Notes: generated by a model from the sequence alone, not told the origin. A stretch of 64,000 bases of DNA from Nelumbo lutea (GCA_022828595.1 JAKGHH010000002.1:63708383-63772382); one strand, 5' to 3'; shown: positions 11,304 to 22,541, numbered from the stretch's first letter. A program made the numbers and translations.

Positions 11304-12525
11304 CCCGCTTGCGAGCTTCCTGCTACACGGGACCCTCTCTGCAAACCGCAATGCCGCCAGAAGGGTAGAGCATTAGGCGGCCAAATACGTCATGATAGAC
11401 GAACGGTTGTACCGAAGATCCTACACGCTCCCTTACCTGCGCTGCTTGCAACCTTCCGAAGCTGAGCTCATGCTCTGCGACACTCATGAGGGCCTGCGCG
11501 GTGGACACTTGGGGGGCAGGGCCCTCACCCAAAAAGCGCTACGATAAGGGTACTACTGGCCAACAATGAAAGCAGATGCTATTGAGCTCATCAGAAAGTG
11601 TGACAAGTGCCAGAAGCATGCCAATATCCACCATCAGCCCGTTGCCGACCTCAAGTATCTCACCAGCCCGTGGCCTTTCGCACAATGGGGCATCGATATA
11701 CTCGGACCATTTCCACAAACGACAGGCCAGAGGAAATTCTTAGTGGTAGCAGTGGATTATTTTACCAAGTGGGTAGAAGCTGAACCTCTTGTGAAAATCA
11801 CGCCTCGAAACGTACAAAACTTATTTTGGAAAAATATAGTGTGTCATTTTGGGTTACCTCAGGTACTGACTTCTAATAACGGTAAGCAGTTCAAGGACAT
11901 TAAATTCTAGAACTGGTGCCAAGACATGGGAATCCGACAAAACTTCACTTCAGTCGTGCACCCTCAAGCAAATGGTCAAGAAGAAGTCATAAACAGAGCC
12001 ATCCTCCGTGGACTAAAGGCATGGTTAGACCCAGCTAAAGTACTATGGGCAGACGAGCTACCCAACGTTCTATGGGCTTACCGAACTACAGTGAAGATTG
12101 CCACAGGAGAAACCCCCTTGAACCTCACCTATGGCACATAAGCAGTCATTCCAGACGAGATCGAGGTTCCCTCACTACGACTAGAAGCATATGATGACAA
12201 GGCAAATGAAAATGAGCTACGTACCAACCTCGACCTACTCGACGAATTAAGGGACCTCGCATATATCAGAACCACAGCCTACCAGCAAAGAGTAGCTCGG
12301 TACTATAACACCAGGGTCAAGAAGCGGAACCTTCGCGTTGGCGACCTAGTCCTTCGTAAAGTTATGGTACCTGAGCCCGGTGTTGGCAAGATCGGACCGA
12401 ATTGGGAAGGACCCTACCGAGTGAAACGGGTGCTCGGGGAAGGAACGTATGAGCTCGAAACCCTATAAGGGAAACAAGTACCTCAGGCATGGAATATTAT
12501 CAACTTAAGGCAGTATTACCTGTAA
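11304..12525 (+). pseudogene. Gypsy 1 integrase
   Basis: The zinc-binding H2C2 region (DTHEGLRGGHLGG, CDKCQKHAN) precedes the catalytic core (WGIDILGPFPQT, VDYFTKWVEAEPL, LTSNNGKQF, HPQANGQEEVINRAIL). The C-terminal part (RNLRVGDLVLRKV, GPNWEGPYRVKRVLGEGTYEL) runs to the terminal YYL stop at about 12525. The second catalytic Asp is Asn in this copy (TSNNGKQF). In-frame stops occur near 11366, 11545, 11908, 12138 and 12468. Confidence 0.88.
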
Positions 12526-12530
12526 CTATT

Positions 12531-12740
12531 GAGTAGACCACGAGTCAATTTCAAAGCCTAAGGGCCAAAATGTCGAGCTAACATTGACCTCGGCGCGATA
12601 AGACCCAGTTGCCTCTATGGCATGGGCGAACTACTGAGTAGACCATGAGTCACTCCTAGAGCCTAAGAGCCAAAATGCCAAGCTAACATAGACCTCGGTG
12701 CAATAAGACCCAATCGGCTCTATGGCATGGGCAAACTCCA
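12531..12740 (+). repeat. 105-bp tandem duplication in gypsy 1 3' untranslated region
   Basis: 12531-12635 and 12636-12740 both begin GAGTAGACCA and contain CTCTATGGCATGGGC. Gypsy 2 has one copy at about 32838-32940, so the duplication is specific to this copy. Confidence 0.85.
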
Positions 12741-13135
12741 AGAGTGGACTATAAGTCACTCCATCAGCCCAAGGGCTAAAACGCTGAGCTAACTAAGACA
12801 TCGGCACTATGGAAGACTTAATATGCCAATGAAACAGTTAAGCACCAGAGGCGTAGGCAGCCCGGGTCTGAACCCTATGAAGTGTAGCTCGTCTCGGTAT
12901 ACTGATTGAACCCAACAAGGAATGACCTGTGAACATATAGTTCGGGCATACATGGTAATCACTTCGGGGTATACTATAAAATACCTCGAGCACCAAGGGA
13001 TAGCTTAGGGTAACAACTACCGAAAGATCCTACTTCGGGTATGTAGCTCTAACAGCTCGGGTGATAAAATCGCTTTAATAGAGAGTAAAGAGCACACCAT
13101 ACTTAGTAGAAAAAGATAAAAGTTCTATTACTAAT
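12741..13135. other. Gypsy 1 3' untranslated spacer
   Basis: It corresponds loosely to 32940-33400 of gypsy 2. No coding potential was recognised. Confidence 0.5.
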
Positions 13136-13880
13136 TTATGTAAATAAAAAATCAGGCTTAACAGTCTGGGAAGAGTTCAACAAAAGTAAAAAAGGGCCCA
13201 ACCACCCAAGAAAAAGATATTTAAAACCAGGTTCTGACACCCGGGGGTTGCGAACAACAAAATAGTCCCGCTTCCAGTGAGTTGGGAAGGGCCACCCTTC
13301 GGGGTTGCGAACAACAAAATAGTCCCGCTTCCAGGCTGGGATCCTGTTTGGCAGCTTGTGTAAGAGCTTGAAGCCGCGACGGGGAGAAAAGTAATGGGAA
13401 TGCCTTTCTAGAGGCACCCCAGGAGAAGCATTCTTGATGCAAAGGATGGTGGAGAGGATGTCAAGATTAAGGGGAAGACAATACTCATAAAATAACGAGA
13501 TAGTCCCAACTACATTTCGGATGGAGTTGGGGTGAAGCTGGTCAATAGTGACGTTGAAGTGATTCAGAACCTCCACTATCAGAGAGTGCAGAGGAAGACG
13601 GAGGCTAGTGATGAGCTGCTCCTAGAAAATCACTATCTCATCGGGACCATGCTTCCAGGGATATTTACCGGAAGGGAGACTATAGATAAGGTCTTCGGGA
13701 AGGTTAAAATGAAGGACTAAGGACCTAAGCCTCTCCATCGACATGGAGGAGGGACCAAAGCTACTGGGCTCCCTACCCCGAGAGGTGGAAGCTGTCTCGC
13801 CAGAGGCCTCCGGAGCTTGCCCCCAAGCTCCCCCTGAGCTCGAGGGGGCGTCATCTTGGTCATCACCCTGGGAAAAGACG
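13136..13880 (-). pseudogene. Gypsy 1 antisense ORF relic (PF04195-like)
   Basis: Antisense to pol, this reads IDQLHPNSIRNVVGTISLF, LDILSTILCIKNASPGVPL, SPRRGFKLLHKLPNRIPAW and WKRDYFVVRNPEGWPFPTHW. It is collinear with exon 1 of the antisense gene of gypsy 2 (34755-35512). An AAG-to-TAG change near 13627 breaks the frame after DEIVIF. The KRDYFVVRNP block is tandemly repeated (period 57 bp, 13244 and 13301). Exons 2 and 3 seen in gypsy 2 are missing. The family is the putative gypsy-type transposon domain of unknown function. Confidence 0.75.
13244..13334. repeat. 57-bp period direct repeat inside antisense ORF relic
   Basis: The 34-bp block starting GGGGTTGCGAACAACAAAAT occurs at 13244-13277 and again at 13301-13334. 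The period is 19 codons, so the frame is preserved. Confidence 0.9.
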
Positions 13881-14384
13881 TGGTACTAATACCCAAACAT
13901 ACTGACAAAATGATAAGACTCACCAGGGAAGAAATGAACCGAAAAGACGATGTGAGCAGAAGAAGAGCTCGGGCAGCTAGATGAAGATGCGACCTCAAAC
14001 TCTGAAGGCAAGGCAAGTTAGCATAAAAGAAATGAGGCCCAGGGCCCTCCTATTTATAGCCACTATGCCCTCAAATCAACGGCTCGAATTGAGATAGATC
14101 TAACGGTTCACAGTCAAGCTGACTGCATGTCTTCTGAAACTGAAATGTGATTGGCTGCATGTCTCCCATGATTAAGGTAATGATGGCTACATGCTTTTCG
14201 GAACTGAGAGCCGCTTCTGTACGTTCTTCTTGCCATTCAAAAGGTCCAGAGACCCCCTGACTTCTACGCGCGCATTCAATGCGATCAGTCAATCAAGTTT
14301 GAACTTCGGGTGAAATCCACCCGTCACACTTCATGAACTCCTCACGCTAAGGTAGCATCCTTAGCCCGAGGAGTGGGGGGCAAT

Positions 14385-14988
14385 TGATGGAGGATGATTT
14401 GGCCCGACCCCTGGAGACGGTGACACGTGGACATGACTCAACACAAGTAATAGCTCAGCACAGCAGCCTCACTGCGACTAAGTAACGAGCCCGCAGGACA
14501 GCTCGCTACGTCACAGCCGGCCATAGGGTAAGCTCGCTATAGCCGAGCTCGAGGACCCCCGATGTACTAAAAGGGAATACTCCAAGACAAGTCTACCCCA
14601 ACTCACGAGCTAGGATAACCAGCTTGGTCCGATACTTAGGCAGAAAAACTGCCTCAAGGGCCACTTCAAGAGGAATCACCTCACAGTATCCTCAGGAGCT
14701 CGCTACAAGGTAGCTCACGACAGGATACAAGGCAACTCACTACTAAGCGACGCGATGTTTTCAAGAAGCTTCTATCCGACAAGATCATACCTGTCAGACT
14801 GTGCCCACGTCTCTCGACAGATGGTGGCGTGTCTGTCCTTTTGGGACGTGTCACTCATCCGATTGGGTAGTACTCTACAACGGTTACCTGTGCAGCCCTG
14901 GCAGATAACGGTTGCGACAGAGGTCTAGTGGCAGTTACGCCTAATTTGGCAAGAATGCTCGTATATAAGAGCCCCCTAGTGAAAGGGA

Positions 14989-15025
<37 letters not shown>

Positions 15026-15274
15026 ATCTTGAGTATCTTATCTTGAACTTACTCGAACTTTCTCTCGAGCTAACTCAATGATCTAGCGTGACCTACACTC
15101 TTAGCCTTCTTTGCACACTTTACTGCTTTCTCTAGTGTTCTAACTTAAGCATTGGAGTATTCCCACCGGGCAAGTCCCCCGGGAATCCTTCATCGTCTTC
15201 TTCTCAAGTACCGTCCATCGCCAGATAGGAGCCAGTCAACTGCCAGCTAGGAGTGCTCGAATTGCGCAACATCA
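14385..15274 (+). repeat. Gypsy 1, 3' LTR (complete)
   Basis: It starts TGATGGAGGATGATTTGGCC, shared with the gypsy 2 LTR at 35956, and ends GCGCAACATCA, shared with the gypsy 2 LTR end GCGCTACATCA. A purine-rich tract (GAGGAGTGGGGGGCAA) immediately precedes it. It contains TATATAAGAG at about 14962 as a likely promoter box and a CT microsatellite at 14994-15020. The next base belongs to copia 2. Confidence 0.9.
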
Positions 15275-15669
15275 AGGACCCATCTCTCCTAGGTGTGTGA
15301 TCCCTCTTGCCCTCTTCTCCTTCAAGTTTTACTCTCATTCAACTCTCCCAAGCAAGAGAAAGAAAGAGTGTTCGCTATCAGCACTGAATTAGAGAAATAA
15401 CACAAGAGAGATCAAATATAGAACTAAGGGGATATTACAGTTCTCGCAATTCTCCAACTCCAATTGGTGTGTAGTAGTTGGGCGGTTAGACAGCATCAAT
15501 CCGGAAACAAAGAACCAGATCCCACGGGGTTTGAATAGAACAAGAAGAAGGAGGCTTCGATCTCAACAACCATTGGTACAGCAGATCCTTGTAGAGAGGC
15601 TAGGGCGACTGGAGGTAAAATTTTGATATATATAATTCTTTATTATGGTTGATCGGATTTAGCATAACA
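15275..15669 (+). repeat. Copia 2, 5' LTR (3' portion only)
   Basis: It begins at AGGACCCATCTCTCCTAGG, matching 23272 in the 3' LTR, so roughly the first 312 bp are missing. It ends AGCATAACA, 4 bp before the primer-binding site. Confidence 0.85.
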
Positions 15670-15673
15670 ATAG

Positions 15674-15686
15674 TGGTATCAGAGCC
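15674..15686 (+). promoter_or_regulatory. Copia 2 primer-binding site
   Basis: TGGTATCAGAGCC is the canonical copia site complementary to the 3' end of initiator methionine tRNA, 4 bp after the LTR end. Confidence 0.9.
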
Positions 15687-17018
15687 AGTCTTCCAAATAC
15701 CATAACTCTGTAAATGGTTGAACCCCTCTAGTTAAAATCGTGGCTGCCATTAATTAATTAATTTATTTTGTATGTACCTATGTTAATGGGTTTTGGTAAT
15801 ACCGGTAATCTACAAATGGCTTGAGTTTTTGGTTGTATTCTACCCATTATGTTAGATTCAAGAGAATAGTTTATTTATTTATTTAATATTGCTCTTTGAT
15901 TCATTATTTAAATGCCGATTTGGATGGCATTGGAAATGTAACAAGCCATGTTGATGGTTACGGTTAAATCCACCATTAATATAGAGGGTTGTAGCAGTAA
16001 TTATTGGTTAGTTTATTGCGCGTGAACTTGGTTTGTTTGTGATGGCATAACAAGATCAAAACCTTGACTGCGATCCAGCACTGTTTGGTCCAAATAATGG
16101 TCACAACGTGACCTATAAATGGGTGCCCAACAAGGAGTAAAGGATCGACCATGGATAATTTCTTCTCATTTGAATTTCTATCCATGGCTAATCGTTCTAT
16201 GGACTGACATATATATATGAATAAGTGGTCAAATGAATTTAATTTTATCAGAATTCCATTTGCTGAAATATTTGAATAACTTTGACCACCAAAATCGTAT
16301 ATACGTCATAACGCGCCCTTGTTGTTTAAGTTTTTTTTGGGACGTATGCTATCAATCGGTGCTGTGACCAACAGAAGTTTTGAGATTGCCATGTCATCGA
16401 AATGGCAGTCAAGGAGCAATCAAAATTAGTAATTGTCTTCTATAATTGTACAGTTGTGCCAATCTCTACCTTGTGTGGTGGGCCCCAAGCCCGTTACTTT
16501 TTTTTTTTTTTTTAATTGCATGGCGTTAATTGTTTTGTAAAATACCAATTTGTTGACGGGATCGAGAAACCAAAGCCAATTTGAATCCAACTGAACCAAT
16601 ATCATTACAAATCGTATGTTGGTCTGGTTCTTAATTTGCCTGGGATCCGTGTAACCCTTTTGATCGTGTCGGCAAACTGGTTAAGGAGTTTTCTTTTTTT
16701 TTTTTTTTTTTAAATGGGCCTAGCCAAAGCAACCCATTAGTGTGTTGAGGATGCTGAGACTTATTTCATCACGTTAAATCTTAACTGCTTGGGCCCAAAG
16801 GCAAGCAATTGAGATTTAACGAACTGAGTGTGCACCGTCAAATGATTCTCTAATGCCCAAAGGTATGGAATAACATCCTTGATGATGCATACTCAGTTGA
16901 TACGGTAGTTGGGTTGAGTGCCCAAAGGTAAAACCCAATTGCTTTTGCGGCAAATTCCTAATCAAGTTTAATTCAATTTGCAGCAAATCTCGATTCATTT
17001 GAGATTACTGCAATCCCT
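15687..17018. other. Copia 2 untranslated leader
   Basis: About 1.3 kb between primer-binding site and gag. Two poly-T tracts (about 16498-16514 and 16690-16712) are present; no coding domain was recognised. Confidence 0.6.
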
Positions 17019-17846
17019 ATGTTGGACGGGGATAATTACGTGGAATGGAGCAAAATGCTCCACATAATTCTATGTTGTAAAGACTTAGACCTGTCCATGT
17101 GGGAAAAGGTAAAACCAATACTTGTTGAAAGTGCATCTGAAAAAGAGATAGAGCACTTGGATGCATGGGAGAAATCCAACCGAATCTGCAAATCTGTTGT
17201 GAAAGCCCGTATAAACATGAGGATAAGGGGTGTGATCCTTGAAAAGGACACCGTGGCTGAATACCTCACAACCATCGAAGAACACTTTGTTGCCTCAGAA
17301 AAGGTGGTCTCACAAACCTTGCTAAATAAGCTAGCTAATATGAGATTGGCTAACTCTAAATCTATGAGAGACCACATTCTGGAAATGAAGGACATAAGCG
17401 ACAAGCTTAATAGCTTAGGTGTGACTGTCACATATCCCTTTTTGGTCACCTTCATACTTACTTCCTTGCCTTCTAAGTATGGACCATTCAAAGTGCCATA
17501 CAACACTCAAAAGGAACCCTGGAGCTTCAATAGACTCCTAACCATATGCGTACAGGAGGAGGAAAGGCTCAAACAAGAAAGGTTGGAAACTGCCAATCTT
17601 GTTATAAAAGGCGATAAGAAAATGAAAGGTTCTGAACAAAAGAACAAAGGGCATAAAAATTCTAAGGGTAAACCGAAGAGTGAGCCCACTTGTTTCTTTT
17701 GTAAGAAGAATGGTCATTTTAGAAGTGATTGCACAAGGTTTAAGAGCTGGCTGGAAAAGAAGAAAGGTCTAAAAGGGAAAGACTCAGGTATTAATCTTTC
17801 CTTAGTGTGTGAATCTAATTTTGTTAAATCCTGCTATGATTCATAG
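17019..17846 (+). pseudogene. Copia 2 gag
   Basis: An open frame of 275 residues. The N-terminus has MLDGDNYVEWSKMLHIILCC, the centre is the UBN2-type copia gag region (YLTTIEEHFVASEKVVSQTL, LVTFILTSLPSKYGPF), a Lys-rich tail follows, and a zinc knuckle CFFCKKNGHFRSDC (Cys-x2-Cys-x4-His-x4-Cys) lies at about residues 224-237. Of all the element's parts this is the only one still open. It ends in TAG immediately followed by TGA just before the protease DSG motif. Confidence 0.9.
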
Positions 17847-18175
17847 TGAATTGATTCGGGTGCAACAACCCATATTGTTAACACCATGCAGGGACTGCGA
17901 AAGACAAAGAAACCGAAGCCGGATGAACATTTCATTTTTCTGGGAGATGGAAATAAAGTGGCAGTAGAAGCCATAGGAGATTTTGAAATAATTTTAAGTA
18001 CTAGTTATAAATTGATTTTGAACAATGTGGTGTGTATACCTGGATTGTCTAGGAACTTAATTTCAGTTTCTAAACTAGTACTTGATGGTTATAGACATAA
18101 TTTCTTTGATTCAAAGTTAGAGATATTTTATTCATTTAGATTAATTGGTTTTGGAGATTTGATTGATAACCTGTA
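17847..18175 (+). pseudogene. Copia 2 protease
   Basis: After two stops the frame continues IDSGATTHIVNTMQGL with the catalytic DSG, then FLGDGNKVAVEAIGDF, NNVVCIPGLSRNLISVSKL. The two Trp codons usually found before IDSG are replaced by TAG and TGA. It ends in TAA at about 18174. Confidence 0.88.
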
Positions 18176-19277
18176 AAAATTGAAATGTTCATCGGATTTG
18201 GACAACTTAGTGTCCTATACTGTTGGAATAAAAAGGAGTTCAACAATAAAGGAAAGGAAAACAAATCATGAGCATTGAGGACTTTCCTACATGTCTTGAT
18301 TGCACTAAAGGAAAGCAAATCAAAAGGAAAGGAAAGAAAGCCATGAGAAGTGAAGCGAGATTGGCTTTGATTCACACAGACATATGTGGACCACTCCCTA
18401 CTCCCTGTTTGAGTGGGCAAAGATATTTTATAATGTTTATTGATGACTACTATATATATATATATATACCTCTTTCATGAAAAATCTGAAGCCTTGCAAG
18501 CGTTTAAGATTTTCAAGGTAGAAGTAGAAATCCAAACCGGAGACACAATAAAGTTGGTCCGGTCTGATAGAGGAGGAGAGTATTATGGGAGGCATACGGA
18601 CTTGGAACAAAGTCCTGGTCCCTTTGTGTTGTTCTTAAGAGAAAATGTAATAGTCACACAGTACACCATGCCTGGATCACCAGATCAAAATGGTGTAGCT
18701 GAGAGAAGAAATAGAACCCTTATGGACATGGTGAGGAGCATGATGAATGACACCGTTGTCCCCATAAGCTTGTGGGGAGAAGCTCTAAAAAGTGCGGTAT
18801 ACGTATTAAATAGCGTACCAACTAAATCAGTATTGAAAACTCCACACGAGTTATGGGTTGGAAAGAAACCCAGTTTAAATCATGTACATATTTGGGGTTG
18901 CAGAGCTTAAGTAAAAGTATACAACCCACAGTTAGGAAAATTAGACCCTAGGACCATCAGTGCACATTTTGTCGAGTACGCTGAAAGATCCAAAGGGTTC
19001 AGGTTCTATTGTCCAAATAATTCTCCAAGAATTGTAGAGGCAAGAAATGCAAAGTTCTTAGATGACCTCTTAGAGAGGAAAGAGAATCTCTGGAGCATTG
19101 ATATTAGAGAGGTCCAAAACATTGACAGACCTCTCAACATTATTCTGCCTACAAACTCTATTGTAGCACGAGAAGAACAACCGTTAGTATAACACACTAC
19201 TGAAGTAGAGGCGACGATTACTCATCAAGAAACTTGTGGAGGAAATACCATCGGCTGTAGTGAGCACATAGGCGACA
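18176..19277 (+). pseudogene. Copia 2 integrase
   Basis: The zinc-region His pair (usually WHxRLGH) is missing. The sequence resumes at CLDCTKGKQIKRKGKKAM, then LALIHTDICGPLPTPC and YFIMFIDDYYIYIYI. A TA microsatellite (18451-18468) replaces the expected residues after FIDD and shifts the frame. The core continues in the next frame: LVRSDRGGEYYG, MPGSPDQNGVAERRNRTL, SLWGEALKSAVYVLN, HELWVGKKPSLNHVHIWGC, then a stop at 18908 and C-terminal residues to about 19250. Confidence 0.88.
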
Positions 19278-20235
19278 ATGCTTCTAAGGAGATCAAATCG
19301 AATTAGAAAAAGCACCACATCCTTGGATTATGTATACTTTCAAGAAACTGAGTTTGATTTGGGTCCCTTTATAAACCCAATCACATTCAGAGAAGCCATG
19401 GAAAGTTGTAACTCCGCACTTTGGCTTGAAGCCGTGAAAAGCAAAATTAACTCCATGGTCACTAATGGCATCTGGGATGTAGTACCATTGCCAGTAGGTG
19501 CCAAAACAATTCCATGCAAGTGGATATTTAAGACTAAAAGGTCACCTAATGGTGAAATTGAGAGGTACAAAGCAAGACTAGTGGCCAAAGGGTACAATGC
19601 GGAAAGAGGAGTTGGCTACAATGAGACTTTTTCCCTAGTCTCTAAGAAAGATTCATTCAGAACAATCGTGGCATTGGTAGCTCATTATGACATGGAGCTA
19701 CATTAAATGGATGTGAAAATAGCCTTTCTAAATGGTGATCTGAAAGAAGAAATGTACATAGAACAACCTGAAGGGTTTAAAGCTGAAGGCAGGGAACATA
19801 TGGTTTGCAGATTAAAGAAGGCAATCTATGGATTGAAACAAGCCTCCTGCCAATGATACTATAAGTTCCATAGTGTAATTACATCATTCGGATACAAAGA
19901 AAATGCAGTAGATCAATGTATATACCTCAAGGTCAATGGGAGTAGTTTCATCCTACTGGTGTTATATGTCGATGACTTCCTATTGGCTAGTAGGGACATG
20001 AGCCTGTTGCATCAAACAAAAGAATTTTTGAAACAAAACTTTGATATGGAGGAATGGGAGAAGTTTCTTATGTCCTAGGAATTGAGATCCTAAGAGATAG
20101 AACCCGTAAAATTCTAGGGTTATCCCAAAAGGCCAACACTCAAAGAGTCTTAAAATGCTTTGGAATGGAAAATTGTACATCAAGTATAGTTCTCATTCAT
20201 AAAGGGGATATGTTAGACAGTTTAGTGTGCCCTTA
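19278..20235 (+). pseudogene. Copia 2 reverse transcriptase
   Basis: SNRIRKSTTSLDYVY begins the linker, followed by [71 protein letters not shown] and the catalytic LYVDDFLLASR. It then reads LGIEILRDRTRKILGLSQ and ends GDMLDSLVCP then TAG at 20233. Stops or shifts occur at about 19704, 19855 and near 20050. Confidence 0.9.
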
Positions 20236-22104
20236 GCTCCAATCAATCTGATGTACTTATGGCATTTATTGTAAATGAATAAAGTACATATTTGATTCAT
20301 GTTCCTGTGGTGTGTTTCTGTGTAATACCCTTAAACTGGACATTTATGAGACTCGTGTTAGTTTAGAACGTTCACAGCCAGTGGGTCGGTTTGGGGAGAC
20401 CTATCCTGATAAGGCTGACACTGATGTGCCGCCAAGTTGGTTGGGGTGGCCTGTCTCTGCCACCAAGGTGAGACCCGAGGTATATGCAGTGTAGGATTAA
20501 TTGAATATTTGAATCTGACCAGGTTTCCAGTATTGCCCTGGACCTTGGAGATTGGTGGGCAAAACTGGAAAATTACACCTGACCCCTAAACTCGATTATG
20601 ATACTACACTAGGTGTCGAATTGGGATGTCTTTGATATGCCAATTAGTGAGATCCTTAGCGGGGTCAAAACTTGGGTATGTTGGGACAGTTTGAGAATTC
20701 ATCTGAGTGAGTGATCATAGTGACAGAATCAGCCCCTTTGTCGGACAAAGGTAATGATCGGGGATGCACTCTCTCTGATGGAAACCAAGACTGCCGATAG
20801 CCGATTTCGATTGTTGAGATTTGTTTTGCAAAATATATTTTATATGAGATATAAAAGTATATATTACGGTTTCTAACTGTTTGCAAAATGTTTTAATTCC
20901 CGGGCAGTGTATGATCATTATGGGCTGAGAGGTTAAGTGTAAGACCATTGAGGGTAATACCCGATGGGCTAATCTTGCGTCTGCCCACAATCCTTGGCTG
21001 TTACAAGGCGGCTTGACCTAGGGACCACTTAGGGTAAGTGTTGGGCCCATAGAGCCCATGTGATGGGTTTCAGGGGGTGCACTGTCCATAACACTGTATT
21101 CGGCTAGGCCTTGTAACAAAGGCTGGGCTAAACCCATGTGACTGATGTGTAGATCAATGTTTGGGTCCCACGCCATACAAGGAAGCCCAACTGGGCAGCA
21201 GTTTGGAAGGCTAAGTGAGCACATAACCTTATTGGGCCTAAAACCCATTTTCGAATTGGGATGATTTGATCAGTTTAATAAGGGGTGAATTCTAAGATTA
21301 GATTAGCAGATAGGATTGGGTCTTAACCCTATCCACTTAGAGAACCTCCTAAAAGGATTAGGAGGTGGTTGATCTAATCTGTAGATAAGATAAGAGTTTA
21401 CCCTTATCACTTAAAGGGAATTCTGATCCAAATATGATTTGGATCAGCAACTCCTAATGGGATTAGGAGCTGATCCTTTTAAGCTTATAAAAGGAGGAGG
21501 GGGTGACAACTTTTAGATGATACACATATTCACATCATTTTTAGAGCTGAAATCACAGAAGAGAGAATTCAACATCATTGCACTAAATCTCTCTTGCCGC
21601 CTCCTTCCTGTCACCGCCACATCTTCCAGTTCATTCTCCTCTTGTCAGTAGGTGATCAAGATAGGATTTTGATATTAGTCCTTTGTGAAAGGGATGATTG
21701 GAAGTAGTGCTCATGTGCCACTCAGCTGATTCTTGTGAAGGATCCGGTTCTTGTGAAGAACACTGCTGATTTTGCTCCATTCTGCACTGTGCCATCTTCA
21801 GTGGGAGCAGTTTTTGGTTCCTTCCTTGGGCGTGAACACCTCCATTGGGAGATACTATTTCTCCGTATCAGGTATATCCCTTTCCTACTTCTTTTGTTCA
21901 GATCTAGTTTAATTCATGGTTCAAGATTGATCATTAAAAAATATGATTTTTCTAAAATAGGGAATACGATTCCCGGATGGAGAAAAATTTTTGAAATTCG
22001 CCCATTCTATTCCGCAAGATTTGGGCGTCCATACGATTGATATTTCATCCCCTTCAGGATAAGCTTAGCAGTGAAAGTTGTCCTCAAATTGTACATCAAG
22101 TATA
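20170..22104. repeat. 19-bp direct repeat flanking the insert
   Basis: AAATTGTACATCAAGTATA occurs at 20170-20188 and 22086-22104. Both copies read NCTSSI in the copia reading frame. Confidence 0.85.
20236..22085. other. Foreign 1.85-kb insert replacing copia 2 RNase H
   Basis: No copia coding sequence is found here, although RNase H residues resume at 22078. The segment has LTR-like traits: a TATA-type box TATAAAAGG at 21486-21494 followed by a leader-like stretch. It has no clear TG...CA ends and no recognised coding sequence. It is flanked by an exact 19-bp direct repeat (20170-20188 and 22086-22104). Confidence 0.6.
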
Positions 22105-22398
22105 AGTGCCCTAGTATTGGATTATGTAGATAAACCAATACAACTTTACTGTGATAATGCACCAATTGTGCTTTTCTCCATAAATAACAAGAGCGGTAGC
22201 CAAAACAAGTACATAGATTTGAAGTACTTGGTAGTGAGGAACAGAATACAAAAAGGCAAGGTAGACATCCAACATATCAAAACTGAAAAAATGTTAGTAA
22301 ACACCATGACTAAGGGGTTATCCCCAATGATTTATCAAAACCATGTGAAAAACATGGGTATTGTTAGTTCGTTTGATGAATGCAGTTTGATTCTGTGA
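22078..22398 (+). pseudogene. Copia 2 RNase H C-terminus
   Basis: After the repeat the frame reads LDYVDKPIQLYCDNAPIVLF, YIDLKYLVVRNRIQKGKVDI and MTKGLSPMIYQNHVKNMGIV, the standard end of copia RNase H, stopping at 22398. About 150 residues of RNase H that should precede it are absent. Confidence 0.88.
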
Positions 22399-22541
22399 CA
22401 TGTGTCAATGCCTTATATAATTGTGGATGTCCCGTGGTCTGTCGTATTGTGCACATATATGAGATAACATGCTATCGATTGGAAACACAACAGGGTCCAT
22501 ACACTGAGGGTTGTGATGTGTAATTTTATAATACATGGAAG

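Larger units (their letters stand above)
6768..15274 (+). mobile_element. Ty3/gypsy LTR retrotransposon 1, Tat-like, 5' truncated
   Basis: Order is gag, protease, RT, RNase H, second RNase H, integrase (gypsy order), followed by a relic antisense ORF and a 3' LTR. The 5' LTR, primer-binding site and first residues of gag are absent. It is collinear with gypsy 2 (27236-36841), so the missing parts can be read by comparison. Dual RNase H plus an antisense ORF before the 3' LTR is characteristic of plant Tat-clade elements. Many in-frame stops mark it as old. Confidence 0.9.

Noticed and set aside
21940..22080. Organelle-derived insertion
   Set aside because: The GGGCGTCCATACGATTG stretch gave a vague impression of organelle DNA, but nothing recognisable supports it without a search.
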